From an uncultured Sutterella sp. (GTDB lineage Bacteria; Pseudomonadota; Gammaproteobacteria; Burkholderiales; Burkholderiaceae_F): 64,000 nt of DNA. Positions 53,433 to 62,671 of the stretch are shown in pieces; position 1 is the stretch's first letter; the number at the start of each line of letters is the position of its first letter. Under the pieces are notes generated by a model. It ran no database searches. It saw nothing but the letters and a program-made list of their open reading frames with translations, and had not been told where the DNA came from. The DNA lies in NCBI GenBank assembly GCA_902463725.1, contig CABQGK010000003.1:62001-126000 (forward strand), written 5' to 3'. The position numbers and the translations under genes were made by a program.

Positions 53433-53903
53433 ATGACTCAGAAAACAATTTCAGTACCGCTTACGCTACTCGCAGCTCCAATCGCGCTACTGGCTCTCAG
53501 CGGTTGTGCGAGTATCGACTCGTCCTTTGCCTCAGCGGTCTTTTCAGAGTTTCACGGCTCAAAAGAGAGTTTCCGCGGTGAAGGGGGAAAGAATACGCAG
53601 ATAGATGGGCTCGATATTTGGCAAGACAGTTTTCCTAACCGCCGCTATCGTATTTTGGGTACCATCACCGCAAAGGGCTATAGCGAAGAGGCACGACTCG
53701 CGGAAGCAGTAGCAACGGCTCGTGGCTACCATGCTGATGCGCTCATCGTGATGAATAGCTACAGCAAAAATAGCGCTTCGAATGGCCCAGCAGGCTTTTC
53801 TGGTAGTGGCGGCAGTGGCATGGGCTTCGCTGGCGGTTCCTTTTCCGTACCGCTAGAGCGACCTGAAAGTATGTACCTTGCAATCGAATATACGCGGCAC
53901 TGA
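53433..53903 (+). CDS. Lipoprotein of unknown function
   Basis: The 156-residue protein has a lipoprotein signal with the lipobox LSGC (cysteine about residue 26) followed by ASID. It has a YbjQ/heavy-metal-binding-like segment: YRILGTITAKGYSEEARLAEAVATARGYHADALIV (split as YRILGTITAKGYSEEA and ATARGYHADALIVMN). A glycine-rich stretch GPAGFSGSGGSGMGFAGG follows. GGAG lies five bases before the ATG at 53433. The function is unknown. Confidence 0.7.
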   Translation: MTQKTISVPLTLLAAPIALLALSGCASIDSSFASAVFSEFHGSKESFRGEGGKNTQIDGLDIWQDSFPNRRYRILGTITAKGYSEEARLAEAVATARGYHADALIVMNSYSKNSASNGPAGFSGSGGSGMGFAGGSFSVPLERPESMYLAIEYTRH

Positions 53904-53924
53904 TTGGCCGCCGCACGGTGTTCT

Positions 53925-53957
53925 TGCCGCAGCTGTATGCGATTTGCCGCTGCGGCA
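53925..53957 (+). terminator. Terminator after the lipoprotein gene
   Basis: TGCCGCAGC (53925-53933) pairs with GCTGCGGCA (53949-53957), followed by TATTTTTTC. Confidence 0.88.
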
Positions 53958-54032
53958 TATTTTTTCTTAATCTGCGGCTTCTATCTCGCTCTTGAGGCGT
54001 GAGCCTCGCTTGCTTGGGAGCCTAATACAAAA

Positions 54033-54061
54033 GTGGGCTCGACATTGGCTATCGAACCCAC
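54033..54061 (-). terminator. Terminator of sstT
   Basis: GTGGG and CCCAC with inner TCGA/TCGA pairing form a stem, followed on the minus strand by TTTTGTATT. Confidence 0.6.
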
Positions 54062-54115
54062 AAAGTAAAGCTTTTGCGTTTAGACGCAGACGAATGCGCC
54101 TAGCGGCTAGCGCGC

Positions 54116-55417
54116 TTAACGCACCTTCGCGCGCGGCTCGGTCATTGTATGGTCATGCCCCAAACCCGCAGCCAACTCTACGCTACGCAGCCCCGCAATC
54201 GTAAAGAGCACGTCAGAGGAAGAGTTGAGGGCCGTCTCTGTAGAGTCCTGCAAGACGCTGATGATAAAGCCCACGGCAACCACCTGCATGGCCGTATCCT
54301 GATCAATGCCAAAGAGCCCGCAAGCCAAGGGCAGCAGCATGAGCGAGCCACCTGGCACCCCCGAGGTACCTGCAGCGCAAATGCTCGCCACAATCGAGAG
54401 GAAGATCGCGCTACCGACGCCAACGTCAATTCCTAACGAGTATGCCGCCGAGAGTGTAATCACCGTGATGGTGACGGCCGCCCCAGCCATATTCACCGTG
54501 CTGCCAACGGGGATTGACACCGCATAGGTGGACTCTGGCAGATTCAAGCGGTGGCAAATGGACATGTTCACCGGAATATTGGCTGCAGACGAACGCGTAA
54601 AGAACGCCGAAACGCCACTTTCTCGCAGCGTCATCAAGGTCACAGGGAAGGGATTTTCTCGCGTCACGAGCCAGACCAAAATCGGATTAAAGATGAGCGC
54701 CACAACGGCCATTGTGCCGAGCAAAATCCCCAAAAGCTTGGCATAGCCCATCAAAACCGCTAAACCTTCCGTGGCAAGCGTGTTGGCCACCAAGCCAAAA
54801 ATACCCACGGGCGCGAAGCGAATCACGAGCTGCACCACAAACTCCACCGCTTTGGTGGCGTCTGTAATCACGATTCGCGTTTCAGGACGGCTTTTTCTCA
54901 GCACCATGCCGCACGCAAGCGCCCAAGCGAGAATCCCAATGTAGTTACCCGTGGCAATGGCATGCACGGGGTTATCGACCACGTTCAGCAGTAGCGTAGA
55001 AAGCACTTCAGAAATTCCGCCCGGTGCACTCACCTTGTCTGCACCCGCCGTCAACGTGATGGTGGTGGGGAAGGCGAAAGAAAGCGCTACCGCGGCAATG
55101 GCTGCGCCAAAGGTTGAGAACAAATAAAGCGTCAAAATCGCCTTAATGGGATGGCGGTTTTCTCCCGTTTCAGGCACGGGAGACTTCTCACCCTGATTGG
55201 CAATCGCAGAAATCACCAAAATGAACACGAGCACTGGGGCAACCCCCTTGAGTGCTGTCACAAAGATCTTGCCAACAAGCCCCACATTAGCAGCAGCCTC
55301 TGGCCACGCGGTGGCCAAGATAATGCCAGCAATGAGCCCCACCATGATCTGCTTAATGAGGGAGGCTTGTAGGAATGGCATCGCGAAGCGGAATACTCCG
55401 GATAATTGACGTCGCAT
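54116..55417 (-). CDS. sstT: Sodium:serine/threonine symporter SstT
   Basis: The 433-residue protein is a dicarboxylate/amino-acid:cation symporter (DAACS) with eight membrane helices and two hairpins. ARTRSSAANIPVNM-like FTRSSAANIPVNMSICHRL, SIPVGSTVNMAGAAVTI, and AAGTSGVPGGSLMLLPL are the substrate-site motifs, and their serine-rich form points to SstT. It imports serine or threonine with sodium. GGAG lies eight bases before the ATG. Confidence 0.92.
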   Translation of the reverse strand: MRRQLSGVFRFAMPFLQASLIKQIMVGLIAGIILATAWPEAAANVGLVGKIFVTALKGVAPVLVFILVISAIANQGEKSPVPETGENRHPIKAILTLYLFSTFGAAIAAVALSFAFPTTITLTAGADKVSAPGGISEVLSTLLLNVVDNPVHAIATGNYIGILAWALACGMVLRKSRPETRIVITDATKAVEFVVQLVIRFAPVGIFGLVANTLATEGLAVLMGYAKLLGILLGTMAVVALIFNPILVWLVTRENPFPVTLMTLRESGVSAFFTRSSAANIPVNMSICHRLNLPESTYAVSIPVGSTVNMAGAAVTITVITLSAAYSLGIDVGVGSAIFLSIVASICAAGTSGVPGGSLMLLPLACGLFGIDQDTAMQVVAVGFIISVLQDSTETALNSSSDVLFTIAGLRSVELAAGLGHDHTMTEPRAKVR

Positions 55418-55936
55418 CTGCGAATCTCCAAATAAAAAAATCGCCCTTGAGCGAATAACAAAATTCTGTGTTGTGGGCTCTCAACGCTGAGAGCGGCGCG
55501 CACCAATTCCTGCTAGCACCAGATTGGGGTTAAGTGTCAGGGGATCGCCCTCTTCTGGGACTCTGGCGAGCCAACCGCTTGGCTCACGCGCACGCCTTCT
55601 GCTAATCGAGGCAAAGTCTAGCGAATTCAACGCGCCCAAATAGGTCTGAATTTGATCATAACGGCGTAAGTTTCGGGTTTTCCCCAAGGAAATCCTTCAA
55701 AATCCTCGCTTCACGCACAGACATAGGGCGAATAATTGTAATCGAGATGTGCGCCCCTGCGGTTTTGTTGTATCCATTCCACCCAATGCTACGCATAGGA
55801 TGCGGTATTCCGCGGGTCATGGTAATGACACAAAGGTCAATGAAGGGCGATCGCAGGCAATGGGGGTTATGAAGAAGGTGATCACTTACGCTTATATATA
55901 ATTACAGAAACCGCGTAGCGGAGCGTATCCGCTACA
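55418..55936. other. Intergenic region between sstT and the pseudouridine synthase gene
   Basis: About 520 bases between divergent genes hold no supported gene. A hairpin GCTCTCA-ACGC-TGAGAGC lies at 55477-55494. The right end carries the putative promoter and leader hairpin listed next. Confidence 0.4.
55897..55935 (+). promoter_or_regulatory. Putative promoter and leader hairpin of the pseudouridine synthase gene
   Basis: TATAAT lies at 55897-55902. An 8-bp perfect hairpin, GTAGCGGA (55915-55922) pairing with TCCGCTAC (55928-55935), ends one base before the first ATG (55937), in place of a ribosome-binding site. Confidence 0.4.
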
Positions 55937-57289
55937 ATGAAGCTTTTCTTAACCACCTGCGATTTTGGTTCGTTCGCCATGAACCCGACGATACTCACCG
56001 ACGATGATGCGATGCCTGACTTTTTTACGACGGCACCCAGCCAAGCGCTACAAAGCGCTCGGCTCAACGCCCCTACCCCTGTAGGCTTTGTCGGGCGCGC
56101 TGGCGTGTTGCTTGTCAAGGATAGTGAAGGGAACATTGTGCCGCGCTACGCGTTTGAAGCGCTCAGCGGCGCTGCCGCGGGATTTGTGCCCCATTGGGAA
56201 GCGCTCAACGCAGAAGTGCTTTGGCCGCAGCGCTCAGAAGATGCCGTGCCGAAAGCGTTACTCACAGACGGCAAGGGAGAGCGCTTTAGTCTTGCGGACT
56301 TTTTCACGAACCTCTTTGCTGACTACCCCGAAAAGCCTTGGGATCAGGGCGGCGAAGCACTTGCGCGTCGTAAAGCACGCTGGCGCGAAGCGATCTCGAG
56401 CGCACTACGCTCACCCGCGGTGCAACTGCTCGATGCGTTTAACCGTAGCGACGACACGCAGGCCATTGCACTCGCAGAGTGGTGGGTAGGCCCCAGTCCA
56501 CAGCACGAGATACGCCATGACGGGACGCTCTACCCTCCGCGCTCGGCAAGTAAATTGCTACTGTCGCGCCTCACAGAAGGGCTCGCTCTAGAGCGCGTGC
56601 AACCTCTTACTGACGCGCGTTGTCCTCCAGAGTTACCCGTCATCTTTGAGGACGAGCATATCGTACTCGTCAATAAACCTGCACGTTTAGCATCCGTACC
56701 CGGCATCCGTGAAACCGTCTCCGCAAAGAGTTTGCTCGAAGCCACACGTGGGCCACTTCGCGTTGTACACAGGCTCGATATGGATACCTCGGGGCTCATT
56801 GTCTTTGCGAAAGACACACGCTCCGAGCGGAGACTGCACGCGGCGTTTCGGGATGGGCTGGCGCTTAAGCGCTACGTAGCGCGACTCGAGCGGGAAATCG
56901 AGGGGGGTGTGCGTCGCATCGAGTTGCCACTTGCGCTCAACCTTCTCGACCGCCCCAGACAATGCGTGCTCCCTGTGGCGCAAGGCGGCAAACCGTGCGC
57001 TACCGACGTCGAACTCCTGAGCGTCGAAACCATGCCCGACGGCACACGCAAGTCCATCGTGGCGCTCTATCCGCAAACAGGTCGCACACATCAGTTACGC
57101 GTACATTGTGCGCATGCTGCGGGGCTTAATGCCCCCATTGATGGCGATCCGTTCTACGGACGCTTAGGGCTACTTGGGGAGGCGCGACAGACGCGGCTCT
57201 GTCTACATGCCGCAGCGCTTACCTTCCCTCACCCAGAAACAGGGCAGCCGATGAGTTTTGAAGTGGCGCCCGATTTTCCGCGTTTCTGA
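55937..57289 (+). CDS. RluA-family pseudouridine synthase
   Basis: The enzyme isomerises uridines in rRNA or tRNA. The catalytic domain (about residues 235-445) has VIFEDEHIVLVNKPARLASVPG (split: VIFEDEHIVLVNKPA), VVHRLDMDTSGLIVFAK with the catalytic aspartate, KRYVARLE, and LYPQTGRTHQLRVHCA. Before it come about 230 residues with no S4 domain that I recognise, unusual for the family. The start is uncertain: ATGs at 55937, 55979 and 56012 all lack a clear ribosome-binding site. Target uridines are unknown. Confidence 0.82.
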   Translation: MKLFLTTCDFGSFAMNPTILTDDDAMPDFFTTAPSQALQSARLNAPTPVGFVGRAGVLLVKDSEGNIVPRYAFEALSGAAAGFVPHWEALNAEVLWPQRSEDAVPKALLTDGKGERFSLADFFTNLFADYPEKPWDQGGEALARRKARWREAISSALRSPAVQLLDAFNRSDDTQAIALAEWWVGPSPQHEIRHDGTLYPPRSASKLLLSRLTEGLALERVQPLTDARCPPELPVIFEDEHIVLVNKPARLASVPGIRETVSAKSLLEATRGPLRVVHRLDMDTSGLIVFAKDTRSERRLHAAFRDGLALKRYVARLEREIEGGVRRIELPLALNLLDRPRQCVLPVAQGGKPCATDVELLSVETMPDGTRKSIVALYPQTGRTHQLRVHCAHAAGLNAPIDGDPFYGRLGLLGEARQTRLCLHAAALTFPHPETGQPMSFEVAPDFPRF

Positions 57290-57352
57290 CGAGCGCCAAC
57301 GCGCTGGCATACAATGTGAGCATCACAGCACTATTCTCTTTGGAGACTATCC

Positions 57353-57853
57353 ATGGCTATTTTGACGCACGACGAGCGCCGACGCTTTTTACTGCGCACA
57401 GCCGTCGAAACCACGCTCGCCCCAGCGCTCATCAAGGCGGGGCTGATCAGCTCCGGCCTTATGGTTGCAGGGAGCGCCACTGCTGCCGTGCAGCAGAAGG
57501 ATCTCCCCTTTAAGAGCCGCAATAGCACGAGCGGAAGTCGTTCGTACTCAAGTAGCGGCGCTTATCAAGGCCGCACCGATGCCAACGGCCGTCAATACGA
57601 CGCAAACGGGCGCTATATGGGGCGCACCGAATCCAATGGTCGCTCCTACGACGCGAGCGGTCGCTACCAGGGGCGCTCAAGCGAGAGTGCAACAGGTACA
57701 CGCCACTACGGTGCCTCAGGCCAATATCTAGGGCGCACGGATTCAAACGGCCGTCAGTACGACGCAAACGGGCGCTACATGGGCCGCACCGATGCCAATG
57801 GGCGCCGCTACGACGCGAGCGGCCGCTATCTCGGCCGAGACGACAAGCATTAA
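57353..57853 (+). CDS. Exported protein with six 17-residue Gly/Arg/Tyr repeats
   Basis: The 166-residue protein begins with a basic segment and a hydrophobic stretch (TLAPALIKAGLISSGLMVAGSATA), likely a signal or anchor. The rest is made of six repeats of about 17 residues: QYDANGRYMGRTDANGR and variants (SYSSSGAYQGR, SYDASGRYQGR, HYGASGQYLGR, RYDASGRYLGR). The DNA copies are nearly identical over 30-50 bases, which suggests recent duplication. GGAG lies seven bases before the ATG. The function is unknown. A basic, Tyr- and Gly-rich surface could bind peptidoglycan, LPS or nucleic acid. Confidence 0.72.
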   Translation: MAILTHDERRRFLLRTAVETTLAPALIKAGLISSGLMVAGSATAAVQQKDLPFKSRNSTSGSRSYSSSGAYQGRTDANGRQYDANGRYMGRTESNGRSYDASGRYQGRSSESATGTRHYGASGQYLGRTDSNGRQYDANGRYMGRTDANGRRYDASGRYLGRDDKH

Positions 57854-57943
57854 GGCAACGGCAGAGAGGCACTCACCGCGCCACCCCGCCCTCTTTGCTG
57901 TCGGGCGCAGCGCGGTGCTAGGCGCCCTCTAGCTGAAGTTCAC

Positions 57944-59038
57944 TTAGAGATCTCGCGCTTCAATGGCCTCCGCATCGATGCCATAGCGCGAGAAGATGAC
58001 CTTCCAAATACGCGATTCGCGCCGCTCACGCTCAGCGAAGAGCTGCATGAATTCACCCACCTGCGGATCAATCCAGAGTTCCTCTTTACTGACGATCGAG
58101 GTGTGCCAGAGCGGTCGATGCCACTCTGGGAGCACAATCGAGAGTTCGCCACTCAGCAGATACTGCTCCACAAGTCCAATGGAAAGGTCCGTGGCAATAC
58201 CCATACCGTCAAGGACAGCTTGCACACACGAGAGCGTATCGCCACTAAAGTGTCTGAGCACCGGCTGATGGCGACGCATCTCGCTAAAGCCCACACGCTG
58301 CTCGGCTAACACACGATCAGCAGCGTTTTTAGCGGTAGGCAAAACCCATTTCGCAGGCGGCAAAGGTCGCTCAATTCCTGTTTGAATATTGAATTCACTC
58401 GTTGGGCCGTAGAGTCGATCGACCACAGGGTAGAACGGTCCCGTGCGTGTAATGAGTACGTGCCTGCCAAGCTCTGCCACGCTGTAAGGGGTGCCAGCGC
58501 GTCGCAAATACGCAGGTGATGCGAGCAAAAAAGTCGTTGCCCGTGCCACGGGGATGATGTGCAAATCAACATGGCTCGGGATATAGGGCAGATACGCCGC
58601 TTCGATTCGTCCTTCAAGCACATCAAGGTGGTCTGCAGTACCCGTGATCTCGACCTTCCAGTTTGGGGCGCGCTGAGAGAACTCCGAGATAAAGCTAATG
58701 ACACGACGGCGCGGAATATTGGCAGGAATACTGATCCGTAGCGGCCGCTCTTCGTGCTCGGCTGGTGGCTTGAGCGCTGAGAAAACCTGCATCAATCGAG
58801 TGCTCTCATCGATAAAGGCCACTAATTGCGGATAAAACTCCATCACTTCTGCGCGCAGACGCCGCGGGCGGCTCTCCCGATCAAGCAACATCACTCCAAG
58901 CTCTTCTTCAAGGCCTTTGAGAAGACGGGAGGCGGCCGAGAGTTCTACATTTTCCTCAAGTGCCGCACGCGTGAGGCTCTGGGTCTTGGCCAGTCGCATC
59001 AGTAGGCGTCACGCACACAGGTTGTCGCGAATATTCAT
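57944..59038 (-). pseudogene. LysR family regulator broken by an early TGA
   Basis: From ATG at 59038 the frame reads MNIRDNLCA, then TGA (59011-59009), then RLLMRLAKTQSLTRAALEE and on through a complete LysR protein to 57944. The usual LysR start has about ten residues before the first helix, which fits the upstream ATG exactly, so the TGA interrupts the normal gene at codon 10. An internal ATG at 58999 would give 351 residues lacking part of helix 1, with no ribosome-binding site. The effector domain is intact (GFSEMRRHQPVLR, VQAVLDGMGIATDL). It is divergent from a truncated Tat gene at 59244. Confidence 0.7.
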
Positions 59039-59114
59039 AGAGAGCGCAGAAAGAGAGAGAGGCTGGCGGTATCTTTTGTCACACCACACATTGGAGAGTC
59101 TAGCGCAGCGCGCG

Positions 59115-59139
59115 ATAACTTGCGAATTTCCCAAGTTAT
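59115..59139. promoter_or_regulatory. LysR-type operator (T-N11-A)
   Basis: ATAACTT (59115-59121), eleven bases, then AAGTTAT (59133-59139) form a perfect inverted repeat with the T-N11-A spacing of LysR boxes. A second, overlapping imperfect repeat lies at 59127-59147. The site is midway between the broken LysR gene and the truncated Tat gene. Confidence 0.6.
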
Positions 59140-59243
59140 CTTGGAAAAGACCGCTAGCATGCCAGCCTGCCACGCTCCTACACTCTCACTATGTAAAGCG
59201 CTTGGAAAGCGCCCAAATACCGCTTCGTTTAGGAGAGTAACCA

Positions 59244-59366
59244 ATGACCGTATCTCGTCGAAATTTCCTGCGCCAAAGCATGGCCGCAACGCTGCTTGGC
59301 ACGGGCAGCGCCCGCCTCGCTCTTGCCTCCCTCATCGCCCCCCTTCGTGTTGATTGGTTCTCTTAG
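59244..59366 (+). pseudogene. Tat signal peptide without mature protein (gene remnant)
   Basis: ATG at 59244, seven bases after AGGAG, opens a 40-residue frame MTVSRRNFLRQSMAATLLGT and on to ARLALA, a perfect Tat signal with SRRNFLR and an ALA cleavage site. After 12 more residues (SLIAPLRVDWFS) it stops at TAG 59364-59366, which overlaps the end of the autotransporter gene. LysR genes in this group are often divergent from flavocytochrome-type Tat proteins, so this is probably the 5' end of such a gene whose body has been deleted. Confidence 0.65.
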
Positions 59367-62300
59367 CCCAAAGGCCATGTGAGGGCAACGCGTGCATTGT
59401 AGCTACCGCGCGCACGTCCAAACTCCTTGGCCACATCAAACCGTAACGACTTTCCTTCGCTCGACGAAGCCGTCATCCCAAGCCCTAACTCATACCACGT
59501 GCGCGCGCCTTGCCAGCGTGAAGTGAAGGTGCCATTCGCATCGGTGGCAGTCATTTCACGCCCACCCAAAAACTCATGCATCACGTTGGCCTTCAAGTAG
59601 CCGTAGCGGGTACGATCTGCGCTGTAGTGATATTGCAAATCCGCACCCACACGAGCTATCGCACTCAGCGTCGAGGGACTTGAAATTGTCACATCCTCGC
59701 TCCTGCCCTCGGCTCGGCTCAGCCATCCGAGCAGCAGCTGAGCCTGTGGCACCAGCACCAAGCTTTGGGAAGTATTGAGTGCACGCCGCAAACCGACTTC
59801 ACTACTCAACGTCAGCGCCTTCGAACGAAACTGCAAATCGAGCGCTCCATCCGTGCCATTAGCCAAAGGCGCATGCCCCGTTAGCCAACTGTAACGGAGA
59901 ATATTGTCGCTATAGAGACTCTTGACCTCATCGGCTTGATCGTGCCACTCGCTATAGTAGTAAAGGCCGAGCGCTTTGCCACGAATGCGGCCAGTGTCAT
60001 CGCTCACTTGCCCCAATTCATAATCTGCATCGGCCCAGCGGTACGAAAAGCTCGCTCCCCAACGATCGAGTCGCTCAGGGCTTGTCTGCCGCTCATAGTC
60101 AACGCCCCCTTCATAGTCTCGTTGCGCCAGGAAAAACGCACCACGCTCACCCATATGCCGCTCGGATAGCCGAAGCCAAGCACCATCGGTGCGGCTACTA
60201 TCCACATAGAAGCGCCCAGCAAAACGACGCGTATACGTATCCAAGTCGAGTACGAGCGCATCCATCGCATCAATCGCCTTAGGGATGACTCGCGCACTCG
60301 GATTGACCGTTTGTTCCTCTAAAACGAGGTATACATTTCTTGCGTTGTCGCCCTGCTGATAGTGCTCACGCACGTAGTCATCGCCTGGCTTATTCTCATC
60401 AATTTCGCCCGAACCATTAAAGCGTTTGTTGTAGTCGTCAGTGTTATTGGGGTCGCTCGCGAGCGGGCTATACTCGACCTTAAGCGCGCGCAAAAAAAGA
60501 CCAGAGGGTTGCACAAGGCGTCCATCAACGAACTCGTTTTTCGCGTCTTCGACTGTTGCAAAGCGGAGTCGATCTCCCAGTCTCATTTCTCCGTCAATCT
60601 GTACCCAGAGATTCTGTGGCTCAGCAGTTCCGTGCTTAATGTAGAGCATGTCACTATGCACACCATCCATGTTGAGGCGCAGCGTAAACGTGTGACTGCC
60701 CGTGAGCTCTCCAATGTGCAAAGCGCGCCCTAATGGGGAAGCGGCGCTACGCTCAACGCTACTCGCCCTGAGATTGATCGTTCCAGCGCCTGCGAGTTCG
60801 CTCACCCAGCTCTGAGCAGTCATATTCCAGAGCGCCCCTTCGGCGAGCGTCAAATGAACTGCGCCCGCTGCGGTTGGCGTTAAGTCACCAGCGAAAACGC
60901 TCTGATGAGCATCGCTTGAGAAGGCTGAAAAATCATCCACACGCCCCGTCATTACGCTCGCCCCAGCGAGCTGCAGATCGACCGTACCGGCGTTGAGCGC
61001 CATCACGTCGCCTGTGAGCTTGAGCCACGCACCTTGGGCATCATCGGCAGCGTGCGCCGTGATCGCTCCGCCCTTGGAGACCCAAGTACCGATGCTCTGA
61101 CTTGCCCCACGGTACTGCACATCAATCGCACCTTGCTGCTCGGCAGATAGAGCTATCGGGGCAAAAAGATCCACCGCGCCATCGAGCGTAATGAGCGCAC
61201 TGGCCGCATTCGCTCTGAGTGCCGTCTTTGAAGCGTGAATTTTGTTCACACCGAGAGCTCTGAATGTAATTTGGCTCGCATAGGCATAGGCACCGACTTG
61301 TGCCCCAATGAGCTCGTTGTTTTCAAGTGCGCTAAAACCAATCTTTGACGCATTACCCGCATAGAGCCCGTAGGTGCTCGTCGCTACGTCGGCATCATCA
61401 AAGCTGAGCATATTGTTCCTAGCATCAAGCTGCAGCTGACCGCCTGCCGAGACATAAGCGCCGAGCGCAAACGAGCCAAAATGCCTAGCCGCCCCACTTA
61501 AATGCACGAGGTTATCACCTGTATTGGAGAGCAAGCGCACTTTTGCGCTCGACACTACATCGAGCGCAGCAACAGTGCCTCCGCTCTGCGAAAGGAACCT
61601 TGCGTCAAGCTCAATACTGTTGTTGCCATCGAGCGCTTGCATGAGGACACTTTCACTACCAGCACTAGCACCTGAAGCAAAAACCCCATATTTAAGAGAG
61701 CGTACATTGGTTGCCAAGAGCGATATCTGATTGGCACGACCAGTGAGTTCAATACGCCCTGCTCTGGCATCAAGCCCGTAAACTGATCCGTAGCTACCGA
61801 GCACGCCCTCGCTCTCACTAGCTGAGCCGATCGTAAGACGATTGATACCCGCTCGTGCGGTCAATTCAACACTCGCGCCAGAATTAGCTTGAATGCCATC
61901 AAGCAGTACCGTGTTGCCGTGCACCGCGCCTGAATCCATGCTGAGCTCATTGTCGCCCTCACGAGCGATTAGCGAAATGGCACCCGTGCGATTGGTGGCC
62001 GCGAGTGCAAAGGCATTAATCGCCGTAGGCGTATTGAGCTTAACTGTGTTGGCCTTACCCTCAAGCGTTACGGCACCCGCTGTATGGATGCCATAGACCT
62101 GATTTTGATAGGCGGCAAGATCGGGACGTAGAACTAATTCACCATTGCCTGAATCTACATATTTTTCTTCACCATCTGATTGAAGATATAATCTATTTTC
62201 TTCAGCCGCCTTTAGGTAAATATTCGTATTTGGATTTGAATAAATAAGCCTTGCATTCTGTGCCTGTCCATGCGCATTTTTAACACTGGAATTAACCGAA

Positions 62301-62671
62301 ATATTTTGTGCGCTTTCCACTGTGAGCGTGCCCTGCTGTACCAGCACAGGCAGGCCGATAAATGGTGAGTTAGCAAACGCCCGGAAGGCCGATGGCGGCG
62401 TAGTCACACCGATTGAAATATCTCCAGTGCTCGAGCGAAGCGTGAGCCCCTGCGCACCGCCTGCCTGCATGAAGACGCCATGCGAACCTGAGCTGTCTGC
62501 GACTCCGCTAATATCTCCATTTTGAATATTGATAGCAACCCCTTCTCCACTCACCAAAGCACCCTGATTATTGGTTACTGTTGAGCGAATTTCCTCCGCG
62601 GTCACTGAATAAGAAAAGGCCTGTAAAAGAGCAAGAGAAAGAAGGGTTCGCCGCCATCGATTGAAATGCAT
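59363..62671 (-). CDS. Autotransporter (type Va secretion) protein
   Basis: The protein of about 1102 residues has a signal peptide (RTLLSLALLQAFSYSVTA), a long beta-helix passenger with repeated short strands (GISLIAREGDNELSMDS-like units), a Pertactin-like junction, and a C-terminal autotransporter barrel of about 280 residues (DGAWLRLSERHMGERGAFFLAQ, split; YDYELGQVSDDTGR-like strands; FDVAKEFGRARGSYNARVALTWPLG split as AKEFGRARGSYNARV). ATG 62671 has GGA before it; a GTG at 62683 is the alternative. The passenger start (62160-62290) is AT-rich compared with the rest. The passenger has no enzyme motif that I see and is probably an adhesin. Confidence 0.88.
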   Translation of the reverse strand: MHFNRWRRTLLSLALLQAFSYSVTAEEIRSTVTNNQGALVSGEGVAINIQNGDISGVADSSGSHGVFMQAGGAQGLTLRSSTGDISIGVTTPPSAFRAFANSPFIGLPVLVQQGTLTVESAQNISVNSSVKNAHGQAQNARLIYSNPNTNIYLKAAEENRLYLQSDGEEKYVDSGNGELVLRPDLAAYQNQVYGIHTAGAVTLEGKANTVKLNTPTAINAFALAATNRTGAISLIAREGDNELSMDSGAVHGNTVLLDGIQANSGASVELTARAGINRLTIGSASESEGVLGSYGSVYGLDARAGRIELTGRANQISLLATNVRSLKYGVFASGASAGSESVLMQALDGNNSIELDARFLSQSGGTVAALDVVSSAKVRLLSNTGDNLVHLSGAARHFGSFALGAYVSAGGQLQLDARNNMLSFDDADVATSTYGLYAGNASKIGFSALENNELIGAQVGAYAYASQITFRALGVNKIHASKTALRANAASALITLDGAVDLFAPIALSAEQQGAIDVQYRGASQSIGTWVSKGGAITAHAADDAQGAWLKLTGDVMALNAGTVDLQLAGASVMTGRVDDFSAFSSDAHQSVFAGDLTPTAAGAVHLTLAEGALWNMTAQSWVSELAGAGTINLRASSVERSAASPLGRALHIGELTGSHTFTLRLNMDGVHSDMLYIKHGTAEPQNLWVQIDGEMRLGDRLRFATVEDAKNEFVDGRLVQPSGLFLRALKVEYSPLASDPNNTDDYNKRFNGSGEIDENKPGDDYVREHYQQGDNARNVYLVLEEQTVNPSARVIPKAIDAMDALVLDLDTYTRRFAGRFYVDSSRTDGAWLRLSERHMGERGAFFLAQRDYEGGVDYERQTSPERLDRWGASFSYRWADADYELGQVSDDTGRIRGKALGLYYYSEWHDQADEVKSLYSDNILRYSWLTGHAPLANGTDGALDLQFRSKALTLSSEVGLRRALNTSQSLVLVPQAQLLLGWLSRAEGRSEDVTISSPSTLSAIARVGADLQYHYSADRTRYGYLKANVMHEFLGGREMTATDANGTFTSRWQGARTWYELGLGMTASSSEGKSLRFDVAKEFGRARGSYNARVALTWPLG

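Noticed and set aside
57510..57872. Arg/Cys-rich minus-strand ORF over the repeat protein
   Set aside because: It is the reverse translation of the repeats; the plus-strand gene has the ribosome-binding site and signal segment.
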